64,000 nt of DNA from Marinisporobacter sp. Its GTDB lineage: Bacteria; Bacillota; Clostridia; Peptostreptococcales; Thermotaleaceae. Both the position numbers and the translations under genes were made by a program. A model generated the notes under the pieces. The model was not told the origin of the DNA. It saw nothing but the letters and a program-made list of their open reading frames with translations, and did not search any database. Where the stretch lies: the NCBI GenBank assembly GCA_025210525.1, contig JAOARP010000053.1:233494-297493 (forward strand), read 5' to 3'. Shown piece after piece: positions 61,221 through 64,000 of this stretch; within the stretch, counting starts at the first letter, position 1; each line of letters begins with the position of its first letter.

Positions 61221-62663
61221 ATGATTATAAAAGCAAAGTCTTTAAAAACGAACATAATGGAAACCCAAATACCCCTTGAAGATATGAAATGTATTTTTAA
61301 TACCAAAAGAAGTAAAACTTTAAAGGGAAGTCTTAAAAAATCAGTTCTTTTTTGCAGATGTATAGGAATGAATAATAATGAGAATGAATATATACATGAC
61401 TTAAAAGAATTGGATAAACATTTAAAAGATAATGAAGCAAATTATATTTTATTTACAGAAGGCTTAGAAAAAGCTTTAAATATAGAAGAAGTAGAAAAAA
61501 TGAAGAGGATGATGGATGATTATCTCGATTTTGAAAAGCAAACAGATGGAAAACTCTATAAACTATCTAACTTGAATATGGGATATGAAATAAAAAATGA
61601 ATGTTTAGAATGGACAAAGAAGTTGGCTTTTAAAGAAATATTGGATTTATATGATAGGAATAATAAGGGTAAAAGCAAAACTATTAGAAAAAATTTTGGA
61701 ATAAAATTATTATTTTGGATGAATCAATATCTAAAGCAGATTTTTAAAGATATATGTAATACAGATATTTTTCACAAAGTTATATTTTATGGAGAAATGA
61801 AAGAACATGAATTATATTTTTTGATATTATTATCTAAATTGGGGTGTGATGTACTTTATATTAATCCTAAAGAAGATATAGATCTATTAATTCCTCAAAT
61901 AAGCAATTACTCAAATCTTGTAATGGGTAGGAAATTACATTCTACGATCATACCATTTTCAGTAGATTATAATAGAGAGAAAATAAATGATCGACCCAAA
62001 GTAGAAACGTCTAAGAAAGAGGCACATAAGTCTATAAACTTTGAGAGAAAAATAAATAAAGATCAAGCAAATGTAAAAAATTCAAGGGAAAAAAGTTATG
62101 AAGAAATTGCAAAATTAGCAGAATCAGTAGTGATGATCAATGTATATGATGAAAAGCAGCAATTAATCGGTAGAGGTTCAGGAGTTGTTATCAGTAAAGA
62201 TGGATTTATTGTAACGAATTTTCATGTAGTGCATAGAGGCGTATTATTTGGTGTAGTTTTTGAAAATGATAAAAATGAATATATGGTACATAATATCATC
62301 AAATATCATACGGATTATGATTTAGCACTCATAAAAGTAGATAGGAAAACAAAGCCTATCCACCTGAATGAAAAGGATTTGGATTTGGTGAGAGGTCAGA
62401 AAATTGTAGCTATAGGCAGTCCTTTAGGGTTATTTAATACGATTTCAGATGGAATCGTATCAGGATTTAGAGAATTTGATTATATAAAAATGGTTCAAAT
62501 AACAGCTCCTATTTCTCCAGGAAGCTCAGGGGGTGCCTTGATGAATATGTATGGAAAATTAGTAGGAATTACAACATCAGGTTTAGAGGGGCAGAATCTA
62601 AATATGGCTGTGCCTGATCAATATATTAAACAATTTGTTGGAAATATATTAAAGATGACATAG
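61221..62663 (+). CDS. Fusion of YceG-like domain and trypsin-like (HtrA-type) serine protease
   Basis: This 480-aa protein starts at ATG 61221 behind TTGGAGTG. Residues to about 250 resemble YceG-type proteins of the tellurite/toxic-stress neighbourhood (FYGEMKEHELYFLILLSKLGCDVLYINP). After a lysine-rich linker (about 255-290) follows a chymotrypsin-fold protease. Its triad is His in VTNFHVVHRG, Asp in TDYDLALIKV and Ser in SPGSSGGALMN. GSPLGLFNTISDGIVSG is HtrA-like. No signal peptide or PDZ domain is seen, so it is probably cytosolic. The joining of these two domains is unusual. Confidence 0.8.
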   Translation: MIIKAKSLKTNIMETQIPLEDMKCIFNTKRSKTLKGSLKKSVLFCRCIGMNNNENEYIHDLKELDKHLKDNEANYILFTEGLEKALNIEEVEKMKRMMDDYLDFEKQTDGKLYKLSNLNMGYEIKNECLEWTKKLAFKEILDLYDRNNKGKSKTIRKNFGIKLLFWMNQYLKQIFKDICNTDIFHKVIFYGEMKEHELYFLILLSKLGCDVLYINPKEDIDLLIPQISNYSNLVMGRKLHSTIIPFSVDYNREKINDRPKVETSKKEAHKSINFERKINKDQANVKNSREKSYEEIAKLAESVVMINVYDEKQQLIGRGSGVVISKDGFIVTNFHVVHRGVLFGVVFENDKNEYMVHNIIKYHTDYDLALIKVDRKTKPIHLNEKDLDLVRGQKIVAIGSPLGLFNTISDGIVSGFREFDYIKMVQITAPISPGSSGGALMNMYGKLVGITTSGLEGQNLNMAVPDQYIKQFVGNILKMT

Positions 62664-62666
62664 AAA

Positions 62667-62701
62667 AAAGCACATGGAAAATTAAAATCCATGTGCTTTT
62701 G
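62667..62701. terminator. Bidirectional terminator between protease fusion and cobO
   Basis: AAAGCACATGGA / TCCATGTGCTTT perfect stem with an AT loop and A/T flanks on both sides. Confidence 0.88.
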
Positions 62702-62711
62702 ATCATTAAAT

Positions 62712-63227
62712 TTATTTATCAATTCCTTTTCGGCTTAAAACCCCTTGTGTATAGTAATGCTTGATTTCCTTCATTTCTGTCACTAAATCAGCTTTTGCGA
62801 TAATCTCTTCTGGGCAATACCTTCCTGTAACTACTAACTCTGTAGCATCAGGCTTGTCATCTAGTAAAGATAAGACATCTTGGGTAGAAAGGAGTTTGAA
62901 AAATATAGCAATAGTAATCTCATCTAAAATAACTAAATCGTATTTTTGACTTTTTAAGATATCTCTTACTTTTTCTAGCCCTTCCCGTGCTGCTAATATA
63001 TCTTCTTTAGCAGGTTCTTTTGTGACAAAGCAGCCATGACCATAAAGAGATACATGAACATGATCTAAGTTTTTTAATGCTTTTATTTCACTATACTCCA
63101 TAGACTTTACAAACTGAGCAATAAATACTTCTTTTTCGGCACCTAATGCTCTTAAAGTAAGACCTAGTGCTGCCGTGGTTTTTCCTTTTCCGTTACCCGT
63201 ATAAACATGAATATATCCTTTTTCCAC
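62712..63227 (-). CDS. cobO: Cob(I)yrinic acid a,c-diamide adenosyltransferase (CobO/BtuR type)
   Basis: GTG 63227 is preferred, eight bases after AAAGGGG; a GTG at 63236 lies within that site. The ~171-aa P-loop protein has GNGKGKTTAALGLTLRALG (ATP loop), QFVKSMEYSEI and DLVILDEI, and VVTGRYCPEEIIAKADLVTEM. It transfers adenosyl from ATP to the corrinoid cobalt. Together with cblTS at 33 kb it points to corrinoid salvage. Confidence 0.93.
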   Translation of the reverse strand: MEKGYIHVYTGNGKGKTTAALGLTLRALGAEKEVFIAQFVKSMEYSEIKALKNLDHVHVSLYGHGCFVTKEPAKEDILAAREGLEKVRDILKSQKYDLVILDEITIAIFFKLLSTQDVLSLLDDKPDATELVVTGRYCPEEIIAKADLVTEMKEIKHYYTQGVLSRKGIDK

Positions 63228-63397
63228 AAGATCCACCCCTTTTATTAAATGAAATACTGTTTATGATAATATGATAACATATAATTATAAATAGTACTTT
63301 GTTTTGCTATAGTTATAGATTCATAAGAGATAAAACTTGCTTTTTATAGAAGAATAGGGAATAATATTTTTATGATAAGTTTTAGGAGGTAAATAGT

Positions 63398-63562
63398 ATG
63401 AAAAAAAATAAAGGAAACTTTTATAAAAGAGATTTTGATTATGAAGAGGATGATTATGATCGATTAAAGAATATACAAAAGAAAAATACTTTTACAAATA
63501 AATCAACCATGAAGAAATATGAATTCGATTATGAAGAAGATCCTTATGAACCTATGAAATAG
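63398..63562 (+). CDS. 54-aa acidic protein with duplicated FDYEED motif
   Basis: ATG 63398 follows TTTTAGGAGGT, a strong RBS, and the frame ends at 63562. The protein has two copies of the same unit, DFDYEEDDYDRLK (about 13-25) and EFDYEEDPYEPMK (about 42-54), joined by a lysine-rich linker. It is highly charged with no hydrophobic segment. No family is recognised. It sits immediately upstream of the rRNA promoters. Confidence 0.65.
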   Translation: MKKNKGNFYKRDFDYEEDDYDRLKNIQKKNTFTNKSTMKKYEFDYEEDPYEPMK

Positions 63563-63592
63563 AGATGGAATAATTTACAACGAATAATTGTA

Positions 63593-63621
63593 TTGACGAT
63601 ACATACCATATATGCTATAGT
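63593..63621 (+). promoter_or_regulatory. rRNA promoter P1
   Basis: TTGACG, 17 bases, TATAGT. A short CTC-AAAAAA-GAG hairpin follows. Confidence 0.75.
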
Positions 63622-63673
63622 ATTTACTGTTCTCAAAAAACGAGAGTTTTCAGAAAAAAATTTTTAAAATATA

Positions 63674-63702
63674 TTGACAAGCAGTGGGTGTTGTGATATA
63701 GT
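63674..63702 (+). promoter_or_regulatory. rRNA promoter P2
   Basis: TTGACA, 17 bases, TATAGT. It is the best match of the three stacked promoters and shares its -10 with P1. Confidence 0.85.
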
Positions 63703-63746
63703 ATATTTTGTCACGTATGAAAGAAAAAAATAAGAAATAAAAGTAC

Positions 63747-63775
63747 TTGACAAAATGATTGAAATGTTATAAGAT
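63747..63775 (+). promoter_or_regulatory. rRNA promoter P3
   Basis: TTGACA, 17 bases, TAAGAT. Between it and the 16S start is the leader TGATCTTTGAAAACT (63812-63826), which resembles the usual pre-16S leader of Firmicutes. Confidence 0.6.
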
Positions 63776-63892
63776 ATAAAAGTCAGCTCGCAAGAGTGAT
63801 TTTTAAAGATTGATCTTTGAAAACTATACAGTGTAAGAAATCAAGCCAGAAATATGGACATAAAAGTCCAAACGTTCAATTCAAAATCTTTT

Positions 63893-64000
<108 letters not shown>

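Overview
The window is AT-rich, low-GC Gram-positive DNA with strong AGGAGG-type ribosome binding sites. Its gene content points to an anaerobic, motile, spore-forming member of the Clostridia. The evidence is an oxygen-independent ribonucleotide reductase (nrdD/nrdG), a Spo0E-family phosphatase, SigK-like promoters, an Agr-type peptide system, four chemoreceptors, two sigma-54 activators and a class III polyhydroxyalkanoate (PHA) synthase. I cannot name the species. The window ends in the first ~108 bases of a 16S rRNA gene behind three stacked promoters. No CRISPR array, insertion sequence, prophage or tRNA gene was seen.

Layout. 1-1.8 kb: end of a chemoreceptor, a decayed coiled-coil gene and a DUF2284 metal-binding protein. 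1.8-8.8 kb: a catabolic module (2,3-diaminopropionate ammonia-lyase, YgeY-type M20 hydrolase, RidA, YfcC-type carrier) behind a clear sigma-54 promoter with upstream palindromes, followed by a sigma-54 activator with a CxxCxxCxxC motif. 9-15.5 kb (minus strand): an HD-domain protein, then pabA-pabB-pabC-folE-folP-folB-folK-aroF, a chorismate-to-folate operon. 15.8-16.9 kb: a THUMP-type rRNA methyltransferase. 17.3-25.7 kb: a PAS-type sigma-54 activator, an array of 10-bp phased repeats, a terminator and a second sigma-54 promoter. That promoter reads into spo0E, a chemoreceptor, a diguanylate cyclase and phaJ-phaE-phaC. 25.8-29 kb: a BlaI/BlaR1-like pair in which the sensor carries an M23 peptidase domain, then truA. 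29-33 kb: potABCD polyamine transporter. 33-36 kb: alpha-ribazole (cblT, cblS) and biotin (bioY, bioB) genes. 36-38.4 kb: agrB, agrD and a split histidine kinase, with no response regulator. 38.6-42.2 kb: a chemoreceptor and an SH3/DUF4015 lipoprotein. 42.4-48.1 kb: a guanine-type riboswitch, xpt and a BMP-type nucleoside ABC transporter. 48.1-52.1 kb: a clostripain-like peptidase, two unknown proteins and three paralogous cysteine-rich proteins with matching SigK-like promoters. 52.2-57.5 kb: pyrE with a PyrR site, nrdD-nrdG and a GAF-GGDEF protein. 57.5-61 kb: three Fur-like boxes around a candidate small RNA, a methyltransferase and a chemoreceptor. 61-64 kb: a YceG-like/trypsin-like protease fusion, cobO, a 54-aa acidic protein and the 16S start.

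How the parts work together. Two sigma-54 circuits sit next to their likely activators, each with its own operator type. One couples 2-aminoacrylate-forming chemistry (DpaL) to its detoxifier (RidA). The other appears to tie carbon storage (PHA) to chemotaxis, c-di-GMP and the brake on sporulation (Spo0E). Vitamin and nucleobase scavenging is prominent: folate synthesis, biotin, alpha-ribazole, corrinoid adenosylation, purines and orotate. Much of it shows recognisable control elements (BirA operator, purine riboswitch, PyrR site).

The best candidates for undescribed biology are the cysteine-rich, probably spore-surface gene cluster at 48.1-52.1 kb, the Fur-controlled small RNA at about 57.52-57.68 kb, the sigma-54 PHA/Spo0E operon with its six-repeat activator array, and two unusual protein fusions (BlaR1-M23 and YceG-protease). 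All functional statements come from reading the sequence and from family knowledge; no database search was run.
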